DNA of 64,000 nt, taken from contig NZ_NUGT01000001.1 in assembly GCF_002574545.1 (NCBI RefSeq), positions 1 through 64,000 on the forward strand, given 5' to 3'. The DNA is from Bacillus sp. AFS055030 (GTDB lineage: Bacteria; Bacillota; Bacilli; Bacillales; Bacillaceae_G). Under the pieces are notes generated by a model that was not told where the DNA came from, searched no databases, and saw nothing but the letters and a program-made list of their open reading frames with translations. Shown in pieces: positions 17,247-25,509 of the stretch (the stretch's first letter is position 1; the number at the start of each line of letters is the position of its first letter). A program made the position numbers and the translations under genes.

Positions 17247-18368
17247 ATGGAAAATGATTCAAGGGAGTACCAAGCTTATACGATTTCATCTGGTGCTTTT
17301 GCATCGAAAGCAGCAAGAAATGCCTTCATTGTCTTAGTTCTCTTATTTCTATCTGTCTATATCGGTTCTGAAGCATTTGGTTTTTTTGATATGGCATTGT
17401 ATGGATATTTATGGGCAAGCGTTTTATGTTTTTTATTAATGACGATTCGTATTACAGCATGGACAATGAGACCACCAACTCGTCGTTTATGGAAACAAGG
17501 AATAAAAATGTTTTTAAGTCCTAGGGGATGGAAGTTTTTATTTGGAACATTATTTAAAAATATCGGGGTTCAAAAGTTTATTTCACATCGTTCTTGGTAT
17601 CGGTGGATTCAGCATATGTCAATTTCATGGGGAGTAATGATTTCATTTGCGATTACATTCTCATTAGTTTTTGGATGGCTGCATTTCGAATTAGTTGGTT
17701 CTCGTACATATCAGGTGGTAATGTTTGGAATTCCTGTTTTTAAAATGCCTGTGGATTCAACGTTAGCTTTTTTAATTTACCATGGGCTTAATTGGGCAGG
17801 TATTGCAGTGATAATTGGTTGTCTCATGGCGATGAACCGTAGATATCGGGAAGAGAAAAAATTAGTAGAGCAATCAAAAGTATACGATTTCTTTCCGCTA
17901 CTATTATTGATCGCTATTTCCGTAACGGGATCGCTACTTACTGTATCTGCTTATTTCATGAAGGGAACTTTTTATGTTGGAATAGGACTAGCTCACCAAA
18001 TTTCAGTCATCATTTTTTTATTATATTTTCCGTTTGGGAAATTTTGGCATCTTCCTCTACGTTTCTTAGCTGTTGTGATTCCTGCTTATCATTCTCTAGA
18101 GGAACAAAAACCTTGTTCTAGATGTGGTAGGGAGTATGCTACAGGAACACAAATTAAGGACGTACAACTTGCGTTAAGCAAAAGACGACTTTCAGTACCA
18201 ATCGACAATTCAAATTTTCATATGTCTGATTTATGTTCCGAGTGTCGTAGAGTCACACATCGGTTAGCGGCTTTTGGATCACCTATACAATTTGGAGAAG
18301 CTAATGTATTGGTTATGCCAAATGGCCAAAACGGCTTAACAATGAGTCAAGAAGGAAGTGAAAAATGA
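17247..18368 (+). CDS. Membrane cytochrome b-like subunit with C-terminal CxxC pairs
   Basis: Polytopic membrane protein of 373 aa, first gene of the nitrate module. About five to six hydrophobic segments span residues 20-280, with histidines in FISHRSWYRWIQHMSISWG, FLIYHGLNWAG and GLAHQISVIIF that could hold hemes, as in NarI-type quinol-oxidising subunits. After residue 290 there is a soluble tail with two cysteine pairs, PCSRCG and LCSECR, spaced like a zinc or rubredoxin-like iron site. The ATG at 17247 is preceded by GGAGTGG. The stop overlaps the next start (ATGA), so the two are co-translated. It should link menaquinol to the catalytic subunit. Confidence 0.7.
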   Translation: MENDSREYQAYTISSGAFASKAARNAFIVLVLLFLSVYIGSEAFGFFDMALYGYLWASVLCFLLMTIRITAWTMRPPTRRLWKQGIKMFLSPRGWKFLFGTLFKNIGVQKFISHRSWYRWIQHMSISWGVMISFAITFSLVFGWLHFELVGSRTYQVVMFGIPVFKMPVDSTLAFLIYHGLNWAGIAVIIGCLMAMNRRYREEKKLVEQSKVYDFFPLLLLIAISVTGSLLTVSAYFMKGTFYVGIGLAHQISVIIFLLYFPFGKFWHLPLRFLAVVIPAYHSLEEQKPCSRCGREYATGTQIKDVQLALSKRRLSVPIDNSNFHMSDLCSECRRVTHRLAAFGSPIQFGEANVLVMPNGQNGLTMSQEGSEK

Positions 18369-20521
18369 TGGGCCATCCACAAAATGCTGAATACTCTCAA
18401 AGAGAATACGAACCGATTCTTAGAGAAGGAGAAGAAAATATTGCTACACATTGTTGTTTTTGTGGTATGCAATGTGGGATGAATATTCGGGTCGAAAAAG
18501 AAACAAAAAAAGTTATTGGAGTTGAGCCAAGATATGATTTTCCGATGAACGGTGGTCGACTTTGTCCTAAAGGAGTTTCAGCTTATCGTCAAGCTGAACA
18601 TGGCGATCGAATCGTAAATCCATTGATTCGAAAAAATGGAGAGTTAGTAGAATCTACTTGGGAAGAAGCAATCGACTTAATTGTTAGCAAAATCCAAGAA
18701 ATCCAAGGGAAATATGGAAAAGATGCTTTTGGAATTTATAGTGGTTCTTCAATGACGAATGAAAAATGTTATTTAATGGGGAAATTCGCTAGAATCGGAC
18801 TTGGCACAAAAAACATTGACTACAACGGTAGATATTGTATGTCTGCTGCAGCGGTTGGTTTTAACCAAAGCGTTGGTATCGATCGAGGATCTACAAATCC
18901 GTGGTCTGATATTAAATCAGCAGATGTGTTACTTATTGCTGGATCAAATACAGCAGAATGTCATCCACTATCAATGCCATATATTTGGGGTGCAAGAGAT
19001 CGGGGTGCAAAATTAATTGTAGTAGATCCTAGACAAACGAAAACAGCCCTCGTTTCAGATGTACATTTAGATGTAAGACCCGGTACAGATGTAGCACTTG
19101 TTAATGGACTCATTCATCTCTTAATTAAAGATAATATGATTGATGAAAATTTTATTCAAAATCATGTTAATGGTTTTGAAGAATTAAAGTCTTTAACTGA
19201 GTCCTTTACTCCTGAAAAGGTTTCGAAAATAACAGGTGTTTCTACTGAAAAAATCATAGAGGCAGCAAAGCTTTTCGGGCAAGCGAAAAATGGCATGGTT
19301 ATGTTTGCAAGAGGAATTGAGCAACATTCGAACGGTACCGATACTGTTTCAAATTATGTGAATCTATGCCTTTTAACTGGAAAAATAGGAAGAAAAGGAT
19401 CAGGATTTGCTACATTTACAGGTCAAGGAAACGGTCAAGGTGGACGTGAACACGGTCAAAAAGCAGATCAATTACCAGGGTATCGAAAGATTACAGACCC
19501 CGAAGCAAGAAAATATATTGCAGGAGTTTGGGGTGTTGATGAATCAGAAATACCCGGGCCAGGTATGTCAGCCTTTGAATTACTTAAGTCATTAGGGGAA
19601 GAAGTAAAAGGACTCCTTTTAGTTTGTAGTAACCCAATGGTATCCGCACCTACAGTAGGAGATGTAAAAAAATATTTAGAGAAGCTAGACTTCTTTGTCG
19701 CAATCGATATTTTTTTATCTGAGTCAGCAGAGCTTGCAGATGTTGTTTTACCTTCAACCGTTTGGTTAGAAGACACTGGAACAACTACGAATGTTGAAGG
19801 CCGCGTAGTTCTTTTAAAAGGAATCGATCATACACCAGGAAATGCAAAAAGGGACTGGGAAATCATTTGTGAAATTGCAGATCGATTAGGTAGAGGTAAA
19901 TATTTTAAATATAATTCTTCAGAGGATATATTTAACGAATTGCGTATAGCAAGTCGCGGCGGGAAATCAGATTATTATGGTATTACTTATGAAAAACTCG
20001 AAAAGATGAATGGTGTATTTTGGCCATGTCCCTCAAAAGAACATGAAGGTACACCTAGAATGTTTGAGGACTTGAAATTTGGATTTCCAGATGGAAAAGC
20101 TAAATTACATGCAATTGAATACAAAGGTCCAAATGAGAAACCTGACGAAGAATTTCCTTATATCTTAACGACGGGCCGAGTTGTGTACCATTATTTAAGC
20201 GGAAATCAAACGAGAAGAATTGAGGCATTATCTAAGTTTTGTCCAGAACCGTATGTTGAAATAAATCCTGAAACGGCTAGAAAATTAAACATTAATAATG
20301 GAGAACCAGTGAAACTCGTAAGCAGAAGAGGGGAATTAACTGTTCCAGCTAAAATAACGAAAATTATTAGACCAGATACTTTTTTTGTTCCTTATCATTG
20401 GGGCAAAACAATGGCAATAAATCACGTAACAAATCCAGCATTGGACCCAAAATCAAAAATACCTGAGTTTAAGGTTTGTGCAATACGAATTGAGAAATTA
20501 GATCAAAGGAGTGCACAATGA
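18365..20521 (+). CDS. Molybdopterin oxidoreductase, nitrate-reductase-like catalytic subunit (NasC/NapA type)
   Basis: Large bis-MGD enzyme (718 aa). The N-terminal [4Fe-4S] motif is CCFCGMQCGMN...CPKG. The molybdenum ligand region reads DYNGRYCMSAAAVGFNQSVGIDRG, a cysteine ligand as in assimilatory NasC/NarB and periplasmic NapA, not the selenocysteine/Cys arrangement of formate dehydrogenase. Further MGD-binding segments are LIAGSNTAECHP, GQGNGQGGREHGQKADQLPGYR and, near the C-terminus, LTTGRVVYHYLSGNQTRR. No Tat signal is present, so the site is cytoplasmic. It overlaps both neighbours by 4 nt. Nitrate is the likely substrate, supported by a NarK transporter and a globin nearby; another oxyanion is possible. 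Confidence 0.85.
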   Translation: MMGHPQNAEYSQREYEPILREGEENIATHCCFCGMQCGMNIRVEKETKKVIGVEPRYDFPMNGGRLCPKGVSAYRQAEHGDRIVNPLIRKNGELVESTWEEAIDLIVSKIQEIQGKYGKDAFGIYSGSSMTNEKCYLMGKFARIGLGTKNIDYNGRYCMSAAAVGFNQSVGIDRGSTNPWSDIKSADVLLIAGSNTAECHPLSMPYIWGARDRGAKLIVVDPRQTKTALVSDVHLDVRPGTDVALVNGLIHLLIKDNMIDENFIQNHVNGFEELKSLTESFTPEKVSKITGVSTEKIIEAAKLFGQAKNGMVMFARGIEQHSNGTDTVSNYVNLCLLTGKIGRKGSGFATFTGQGNGQGGREHGQKADQLPGYRKITDPEARKYIAGVWGVDESEIPGPGMSAFELLKSLGEEVKGLLLVCSNPMVSAPTVGDVKKYLEKLDFFVAIDIFLSESAELADVVLPSTVWLEDTGTTTNVEGRVVLLKGIDHTPGNAKRDWEIICEIADRLGRGKYFKYNSSEDIFNELRIASRGGKSDYYGITYEKLEKMNGVFWPCPSKEHEGTPRMFEDLKFGFPDGKAKLHAIEYKGPNEKPDEEFPYILTTGRVVYHYLSGNQTRRIEALSKFCPEPYVEINPETARKLNINNGEPVKLVSRRGELTVPAKITKIIRPDTFFVPYHWGKTMAINHVTNPALDPKSKIPEFKVCAIRIEKLDQRSAQ

Positions 20522-21081
20522 CTAAAGTATTATATATTGACTTTGAAAGATGTATCGGATGTCGTGCATGTATGATTGGTTGTGAAGAATGCAGTGGACA
20601 TGACCATTTATCTAGAATGTTTGTCGACGAATTAATGCCTGGTGAGACAGTAGCAACTTCTCCAACACCATGCATGCACTGTTACACGCCAGCTTGTGCT
20701 GAATCATGTCCTGTACAAGCGATTAGTTTAACTGCTGATGGTACGGTACTTTCTGCGTCACACGAAAAATGTATTGGTTGTAAAAACTGTACTTATGCTT
20801 GCCCATTTGGCATACCTCGAGTGGATGACGCAAAGAAACTGATGTATAAATGTGATTTATGTTATGACCGTACATCAAAGGGACGTCCTCCTATGTGCGT
20901 AAGTGTATGTCCTACAGATACAATACAATTTAAAGATGAAGAAGAAATTAAGAAAAATTCGACTAAGCCAGTACAGTATGAATGGAATTTTGGTGGAACA
21001 TTAATTCAGACTAGAACAGTTATTGGGATTCCTGATACGAAAACGAATAAATATGGCTATTATGATACACAAGGTGAATGA
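20518..21081 (+). CDS. 4Fe-4S dicluster ferredoxin-type electron transfer subunit
   Basis: Electron-transfer subunit of 187 aa in the HycB/NrfC/DmsB group. Cysteine groups that can hold four [4Fe-4S] clusters appear in order: CIGCRACMIGC, CMHCYTPACAESCP, CIGCKNCTYACP, and CDLCYDRTSKGRPPMCVSVCP. No signal peptide, so it works in the cytoplasm beside the catalytic subunit. It overlaps the genes on both sides by 4 nt (ATGA). It should pass electrons from the membrane part to the molybdopterin subunit. Confidence 0.9.
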   Translation: MTKVLYIDFERCIGCRACMIGCEECSGHDHLSRMFVDELMPGETVATSPTPCMHCYTPACAESCPVQAISLTADGTVLSASHEKCIGCKNCTYACPFGIPRVDDAKKLMYKCDLCYDRTSKGRPPMCVSVCPTDTIQFKDEEEIKKNSTKPVQYEWNFGGTLIQTRTVIGIPDTKTNKYGYYDTQGE

Positions 21082-21587
21082 AGATGAAGAAATTTGATCA
21101 TTTTTTGCAAAAACTTACATTTAATATTCGTAGAGATAAAGAGTTAGATATGAATCGAAGAGGATTTATTGGAGCTAGCTTAGGTTTAATCGGTACAATG
21201 TTTCTATCATCGATTCCTTTGGTAGGCCACGCTTTAAAAAAGGATGAAAAGTCTTCTCAAAAAACGATGAAAATTGCAGGGATCGAAGAATTAAACATTG
21301 GTGATAGTAAACCATTTTCTTATGATAATGAAAATGATCCTGCTTTACTTATTCGAATTTCTGAAGATGAATACAGAGCATACCATATTAAATGTACCCA
21401 TCTTCAATGTCCAGTATATTATGATAAATCCACAAATAAAATGGCATGTCCATGTCATAATGGATTTTTTTCTGTTTACGATGGGGCTGTATTATCAGGT
21501 CCGCCTCAACGTCCATTACCCTCAATTCTTTTAGAAAAAAGAAAAGATGGTTTATATGCAGTTGGAACGAAAGGTGGAGAACATTAA
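21078..21587 (+). CDS. Rieske [2Fe-2S] protein with Tat-type membrane anchor
   Basis: Protein of 169 aa. The N-terminal region has a twin-arginine motif NRRGFIGASLG followed by a hydrophobic segment, as in Rieske proteins exported folded and anchored outside. The cluster motifs are CTHLQCP and CPCHNGFF, the standard Cys-His pairs, with a closing segment LSGPPQRPLPSI typical of cytochrome bc proteins. A Rieske protein within a NasC-like operon is unusual; it suggests that electron input involves quinol oxidation at the outer face. Start codon overlap with the ferredoxin gene shows operon membership. Confidence 0.9.
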   Translation: MKMKKFDHFLQKLTFNIRRDKELDMNRRGFIGASLGLIGTMFLSSIPLVGHALKKDEKSSQKTMKIAGIEELNIGDSKPFSYDNENDPALLIRISEDEYRAYHIKCTHLQCPVYYDKSTNKMACPCHNGFFSVYDGAVLSGPPQRPLPSILLEKRKDGLYAVGTKGGEH

Positions 21588-21588
21588 T

Positions 21589-21783
21589 ATGAGGATGGCT
21601 TGGTGGATATTCATGGCACTGCTTGCAGTACAAATTATTCTAATCCAATACATGGTAGAAGAATTTTTGGCCGGGCATTATCACGAATTATTTTATTATT
21701 TTTTAGCAACGGGATTTGTATTTATTTGTTCAATAATTACATATATCTTTTTCCGAAAAACGGATGAGGTTAGTCATGAATAA
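21589..21783 (+). CDS. Small two-helix membrane protein of the nitrate module
   Basis: A 64-residue protein with two hydrophobic helices (WWIFMALLAVQIILIQYMV and YYFLATGFVFICSIITYIFF) joined by EEFLAGHYHEL, which has histidines that could face a cofactor. The ATG at 21589 follows the Rieske stop by one base, with GGTGGAG as ribosome site. It is likely an accessory subunit of the membrane complex. I do not recognise a named family. Confidence 0.75.
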   Translation: MRMAWWIFMALLAVQIILIQYMVEEFLAGHYHELFYYFLATGFVFICSIITYIFFRKTDEVSHE

Positions 21784-21797
21784 AGGAGATTAGTGAT

Positions 21798-22163
21798 ATG
21801 GAGTCTCAAAACAATTTATATGAGCACATTGGTGGAAAAGAAAAGATTGGCCAAATGGTAGATGATTTTTATAAAAATGTAATGAATGATGAATCAGTAA
21901 ACCATTTTTTTAAGAATATCGACATGGAAAAACAAAGAGAACATCAAACTAATTTCCTTAGTTATGCATTTGGAGGACCTAATCAATATTCTGGCAGAAC
22001 AATTGCCAATGCACATCAAAATATAAACACTGAACATGCACACTTTGACTCAATTATTAACCATTTACAAAATGCTATGAAAAATCACGAGATTGAAGAA
22101 GAGCATATGGAACGGGTCATTCGAAAAATATCTGAGCATAGACAAGACATCGTTTCAGAGTAA
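21798..22163 (+). CDS. Group I truncated hemoglobin
   Basis: Truncated globin of 121 aa. The family's opening LYEHIGGKEKIGQMVDDFYKNVMND, the middle FLSYAFGGPNQYSGRTIANAH and the proximal histidine region HAHFDSIINHL are all present. Group I truncated globins bind O2 and NO and can dioxygenate NO to nitrate. As the last gene of the nitrate operon (AAAGGAGA site before the ATG) it probably removes NO formed from nitrite, together with the scdA repair protein upstream. A strong terminator follows. Confidence 0.92.
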   Translation: MESQNNLYEHIGGKEKIGQMVDDFYKNVMNDESVNHFFKNIDMEKQREHQTNFLSYAFGGPNQYSGRTIANAHQNINTEHAHFDSIINHLQNAMKNHEIEEEHMERVIRKISEHRQDIVSE

Positions 22164-22185
22164 TAACTATTAAAATTAACTAACG

Positions 22186-22221
22186 AAAAAGAACAGATCT
22201 GTAATGGATCTGTTCTTTTTT
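22186..22221 (+). terminator. Terminator of the nitrate module
   Basis: AAAAAGAACAGATC/GATCTGTTCTTTTT stem with T tail. Confidence 0.85.
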
Positions 22222-22300
22222 CAGAGTGTTGAAATAAAACCTAGTCAATATAGAACAACAAAAGTCAAGTATATATTATTTAAGCAAAAATTTTTAAAGG

Positions 22301-22590
22301 CTCATACTCATAACAGGTACATGAGGAAGTAAACCAGCGGAAAATAGAAAGAAACTTCCTCATAACAGGTACATGAGGAAGTAAACCAGCGGAAAATAGA
22401 AAGAAACTTCCTCATGAATGGTTCAAGAGGAAGTAGACCACAGAAAAATAGAAAGGTGCTTCCGCATAACAGGTAATGAGGAAGTAAACTAGCGAAAAGT
22501 AGAAAGATACTTCCTTATAACAGGTACATGAGGAAGTAAACAGCAAAAATTAGAAAGTTCCATACTCATGACAGGTTTTAGTAGAAATCA
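22301..22590. repeat. Tandem array of ~52-bp hairpin repeats
   Basis: Six degenerate copies start at about 22309, 22361, 22413, 22465, 22516 and 22567, with period 52 (twice 51). Each unit carries CATAACAGGTACATGAGGAAG, then an A/G-rich stretch, then CTTCC; the CTTCCTCAT end of one unit and ATGAGGAAG of the next form a 9-bp hairpin. Copies 1 and 2 are almost identical; later copies drift. The array lies between the ends of convergent genes (globin and narK-PAS). No open frame runs through it. Confidence 0.9.
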
Positions 22591-22642
22591 ACCCAAAATT
22601 AGCGTTGTTGACAAGCTCATTTTTCAATTTACTCTCTCAATT

Positions 22643-24151
22643 TTAAACTTTTTTATTAGTGGGGTTTAATTCATTAAACATACCAACATAGTTCGTCACA
22701 TTATCATTATCGTCCTTAATCGCAGAAATTGTAAGTAATTCTAAATAAACATCCCGATTTTTACGTTTATTCCATATTTCTCCTTGCCAAAAGCCATTTG
22801 CTCTTATATCCTCCCACATTTTGTTATAAAAAGAAGGATCATGTTTACCTGATTGAAGAACAGCTGGTGTTTGTCCAACAATTTCCCCGTTAGAGTATCC
22901 TGTTACTTTAGAAAATGCTGGATTTACTTTTTGAATAACTCCTTTTAAATCTGTTAACATGATTCCTTCAACAGTGCCATCTATAATACGCTCAGATATT
23001 GACAATTTATCTTGGTAAAATAACCAAATTACACATATTAAACTTGCTAAAGAAAATTCAGAAAGGGCCATAAAACCAATCGCATTATGTCCAGTCAAAT
23101 TATAAAGAGTTGTTAATACTAGCGGTGGGAAAAAACCACCAATCCCACCCATTGCAGCCACGATTCCATTTACAATTCCAGCTTGTTTTGAGAAATACAA
23201 TGGAACAAGCTTAAAAATTGTTCCATTTCCAAGCCCAGCACAAAACGCTACTAAAAGACAACCAAATGTATAAATAGGTAATGATAATGTAAATGAGAGT
23301 AAGAATCCAGAAAAAGTTAAACCACTGAAAACGAATAGTAAGATCATAAATGGATTTAATTTATCTCCAAGCCATCCACCAATAGGTCGAAGTACAGTCG
23401 CTAATACGATAAAACCGGCTGTACGAAAACCCGCATCCACTTTTTCTAGATGAAAATGATTTACTAGAAATGAGGGTAAATATACCGTAAAGGCCACAAA
23501 AGCGCCAAATGTTATAAAGTAAAATAAACACAACAACCAAAGCTTATAATTTCGATAAACCCCTTTAATTTGTTGAGATAGGGAAGTTGTAACTTTTTTC
23601 TCATTTTTATCTCCAAAGAAGAATGTCAAAATTGCAAATAAAACAAGTAAAATAATAAATAATTTTACAGTATTTCTCCATCCGATGGAGCTTGCTAAAA
23701 CTGGTGCCGTAAAAGAAGTAACGGCAGTCCCTATATTACCTGCCCCATAAATACCATTTATAAAACCGTGACGCTCTTTAGGGTAATATTTTGGTAATGA
23801 AGTAACTCCAACTGAAAAGATTGCGCCGCCAATTCCTATAAATAAGCCGCCTATAATCAAATCCGTCACAGAATTTGCAACACTGATGTAATAGATGGGT
23901 AAGATGAGAATAATCAAGCTAATAAAAAATAATTTTTTTGCACCATAACGATTTGTCCAATAACCAATAGGAACCCTCAGTAATGATCCCAAAATGACTG
24001 GAACTGCAGTCACCAATGCAAGTTGATTAGAGCCAATTGAAATATCATTTTGAATAAAAGGCATTAAAGAAGAAATAATGACCCATACCATAAAACCGAT
24101 TACTAAATTGAATGTTTGTAACACTAGCTGTGTAATACCTTTTGAAATCAT
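22643..24151 (-). CDS. narK: NarK-type nitrate/nitrite MFS transporter fused to a C-terminal PAS domain
   Basis: Protein of 502 aa. Residues 1-385 are a 12-helix major-facilitator carrier with both nitrate signatures: GIGGAIFSVGVTSLPKYYP...GIYGAGNIG and CAGLGNGTIFKLVPLYF, plus the substrate arginine region LLRVPIGYW. Residues 390-495 are a PAS/PAC domain (GIMLTDLKGVIQKVNPAFSKVTGYSN; NRDVYLELLTISAIKDDN), of the kind normally joined to GGDEF or kinase domains. No output domain follows, so PAS may sense a ligand or redox state and gate transport. The ATG has only a modest AGGTG site. An FNR box lies 115 bp upstream. Confidence 0.9.
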   Translation of the reverse strand: MISKGITQLVLQTFNLVIGFMVWVIISSLMPFIQNDISIGSNQLALVTAVPVILGSLLRVPIGYWTNRYGAKKLFFISLIILILPIYYISVANSVTDLIIGGLFIGIGGAIFSVGVTSLPKYYPKERHGFINGIYGAGNIGTAVTSFTAPVLASSIGWRNTVKLFIILLVLFAILTFFFGDKNEKKVTTSLSQQIKGVYRNYKLWLLCLFYFITFGAFVAFTVYLPSFLVNHFHLEKVDAGFRTAGFIVLATVLRPIGGWLGDKLNPFMILLFVFSGLTFSGFLLSFTLSLPIYTFGCLLVAFCAGLGNGTIFKLVPLYFSKQAGIVNGIVAAMGGIGGFFPPLVLTTLYNLTGHNAIGFMALSEFSLASLICVIWLFYQDKLSISERIIDGTVEGIMLTDLKGVIQKVNPAFSKVTGYSNGEIVGQTPAVLQSGKHDPSFYNKMWEDIRANGFWQGEIWNKRKNRDVYLELLTISAIKDDNDNVTNYVGMFNELNPTNKKV

Positions 24152-24265
24152 GATAACACCTACACTTTTATGGAATAAATTTTATTTTATCTTTTGCATT
24201 AAGCGATAAAAAAACACATGAAAACAGTTTGATTAAAGAATAACTGACTGAATCATACTTATCAT

Positions 24266-24281
24266 TGTGATATAACTCACA
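24266..24281 (-). promoter_or_regulatory. FNR box between narK-PAS and a small divergent gene
   Basis: TGTGATATAACTCACA fits TGTGAN6TCACA. It lies 115 bp from the narK start and 88 bp before the divergent gene at 24369, so it could serve either. Confidence 0.72.
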
Positions 24282-24368
24282 ACTTCTGATTTTCCTTACT
24301 TTATAATTATTTTAGAGCTTTGGTTCATAAATCTATAATTAGTTCAACAGAAATCAAGAGGTGAAGAG

Positions 24369-24554
24369 ATGAACTTACTTACCGTTAAAAAGAAAAAGTT
24401 GGATAAATGCAATAGTAATTATGTAATAAAGATTGAAGAGAATCGAAATATTAAACTTAAAACTTTTATTATTACTTCATCATTATTTCTATCAGGTACA
24501 TGCATATTTGGAGTTGCAGTTGCGACATTACATCATATAGGTGGAATGCATTAA
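24369..24554 (+). CDS. Small single-pass membrane protein
   Basis: A 61-residue protein with a basic N-terminal half and one hydrophobic segment near the end (FIITSSLFLSGTCIFGVAVATL), finishing HHIGGMH. The GAGGTG site is 7 nt before the ATG. It shares a divergent upstream region with narK-PAS, including the FNR box, so an anaerobic role is possible. No family recognised; codon use is normal for the window. Confidence 0.55.
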   Translation: MNLLTVKKKKLDKCNSNYVIKIEENRNIKLKTFIITSSLFLSGTCIFGVAVATLHHIGGMH

Positions 24555-24638
24555 GAATGAACAGGTATAAAGTAACGATAAATGGGCCGATCTCTGTCAA
24601 ATAGACGTTAACTTAAAATAAATTTTCCCAATAAAAAA

Positions 24639-24689
24639 CTCCCCATAATGCAGACAGTTATATCCTTTTTACTGTCTACTTTTGGGGAG
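24639..24689 (+). promoter_or_regulatory. Hairpin covering a ribosome binding site
   Basis: CTCCCCA (24639-24645) pairs with TGGGGAG (24683-24689), and AGACAGT (24652-24658) with ACTGTCT (24671-24677). The 3' arm is the ribosome site GGGGAG of the ATG at 24698. Confidence 0.5.
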
Positions 24690-24751
24690 AATTACAAATG
24701 ATAAATAAAATTAAGGGCAGAATAAAAAAATATTCTAAAGGAGTGATTATT

Positions 24752-24973
24752 TTGAAAGACAAAATTGATTTTTCAGAAAAAATTCATATAGGTGAACTAA
24801 TTGCTGTTTCGAATGTTTACGGTTTAACTCCTTATACGCTTCTTTTAGAACTTGAAAAAGGTAAGATTGAAGTATTTCTTTCGATCGATGAATTTAACAA
24901 AAAATACAGTGACACAACAGATTTGGACTGGTGTCAATTAAATAATGGTAAAGTTTTCTCAAAAAAAGAATGA
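24752..24973 (+). CDS. Small acidic protein, function unknown
   Basis: A 73-residue soluble protein (MKDKIDFSEKIHIGELIAVSN...), mixed alpha/beta, ending in KKE. Two starts are possible. The TTG at 24752 has a good AAAGGAG 8 nt ahead. An ATG at 24698 (18 codons longer, basic extension) also has a GGGGAG site, but that site is one arm of a hairpin. I prefer the TTG. No family recognised. Confidence 0.55.
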   Translation: MKDKIDFSEKIHIGELIAVSNVYGLTPYTLLLELEKGKIEVFLSIDEFNKKYSDTTDLDWCQLNNGKVFSKKE

Positions 24974-25110
24974 AGAGTAATAAGGATTAATTCGTCAATC
25001 TAACAACTGATTTTAAGTGGTTAATTTTATTAGAGGTAAAAGAGAAGTAATTAGCGAGAATAAAGTTTGATTTGATTGCAGTCTGAGATTGATTAATTTT
25101 TCCTCTGACT

Positions 25111-25335
25111 TTAACTTCTATTATTTAACACCATTTCTCCAAACATGGCCAATTGATCATTATTTAAACGATCTCGATTAATAGTTGGTAGCACAACGGA
25201 TATTAAAAAATTAACTTCGCTGTTTAACCGATTAATCTCTTCTAACAAATGGATTTGGATTTCTTTCATTTCGTTGATAACCTCAAGATACAAATCTTCA
25301 TTAGTACAATTAGATTCTTTGATTTTATTGTTCAT
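25111..25335 (-). CDS. Small coiled-coil protein, function unknown
   Basis: A 74-residue acidic, helical protein with a likely coiled coil (LYLEVINEMKEIQIHLLEEINRLNSEV). The ATG at 25335 follows GGAGGTG at correct spacing. No signal or membrane segment. No family recognised; it stands alone among small unknown genes. Confidence 0.6.
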   Translation of the reverse strand: MNNKIKESNCTNEDLYLEVINEMKEIQIHLLEEINRLNSEVNFLISVVLPTINRDRLNNDQLAMFGEMVLNNRS

Positions 25336-25453
25336 ATCCAACACCTCCAAAGAAAATTATTCGTTGCAAATGCTTCAATATCCTTTATGTATAACTGATT
25401 TTTTAATTTCAAAAAGTTTAGAGTAAATGATTTTTCATCGCTATCACAAGTAT

Positions 25454-25497
25454 AAAATAAAAAAACTCAGCCAATAATTTAAGATTTTGGCATGAGT
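25454..25497 (-). terminator. Terminator of the minus-strand gene at 25510
   Basis: ACTCA/TGAGT with inner GCCAA/TTGGC pairing, then a T run on the minus strand. It lies just after the stop codon of that gene. Confidence 0.6.
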
Positions 25498-25509
25498 AAT
25501 ACAACTTAT

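Noticed and set aside
18365-20521. Formate dehydrogenase alpha subunit
   Set aside because: The Mo-ligand region NGRYCMSAAAVGF matches NasC/NapA, not the formate dehydrogenase V-C/U-H-G-P pattern, and NarK plus globin are nearby.
21298-21534. Alternative frame inside the Rieske gene
   Set aside because: Open but a shadow of the Rieske coding frame; no ribosome site and the Rieske motifs are in the other frame.
22301-22590. CRISPR array
   Set aside because: Repeats are contiguous with period 51-52 and no unique spacers; no cas genes nearby.
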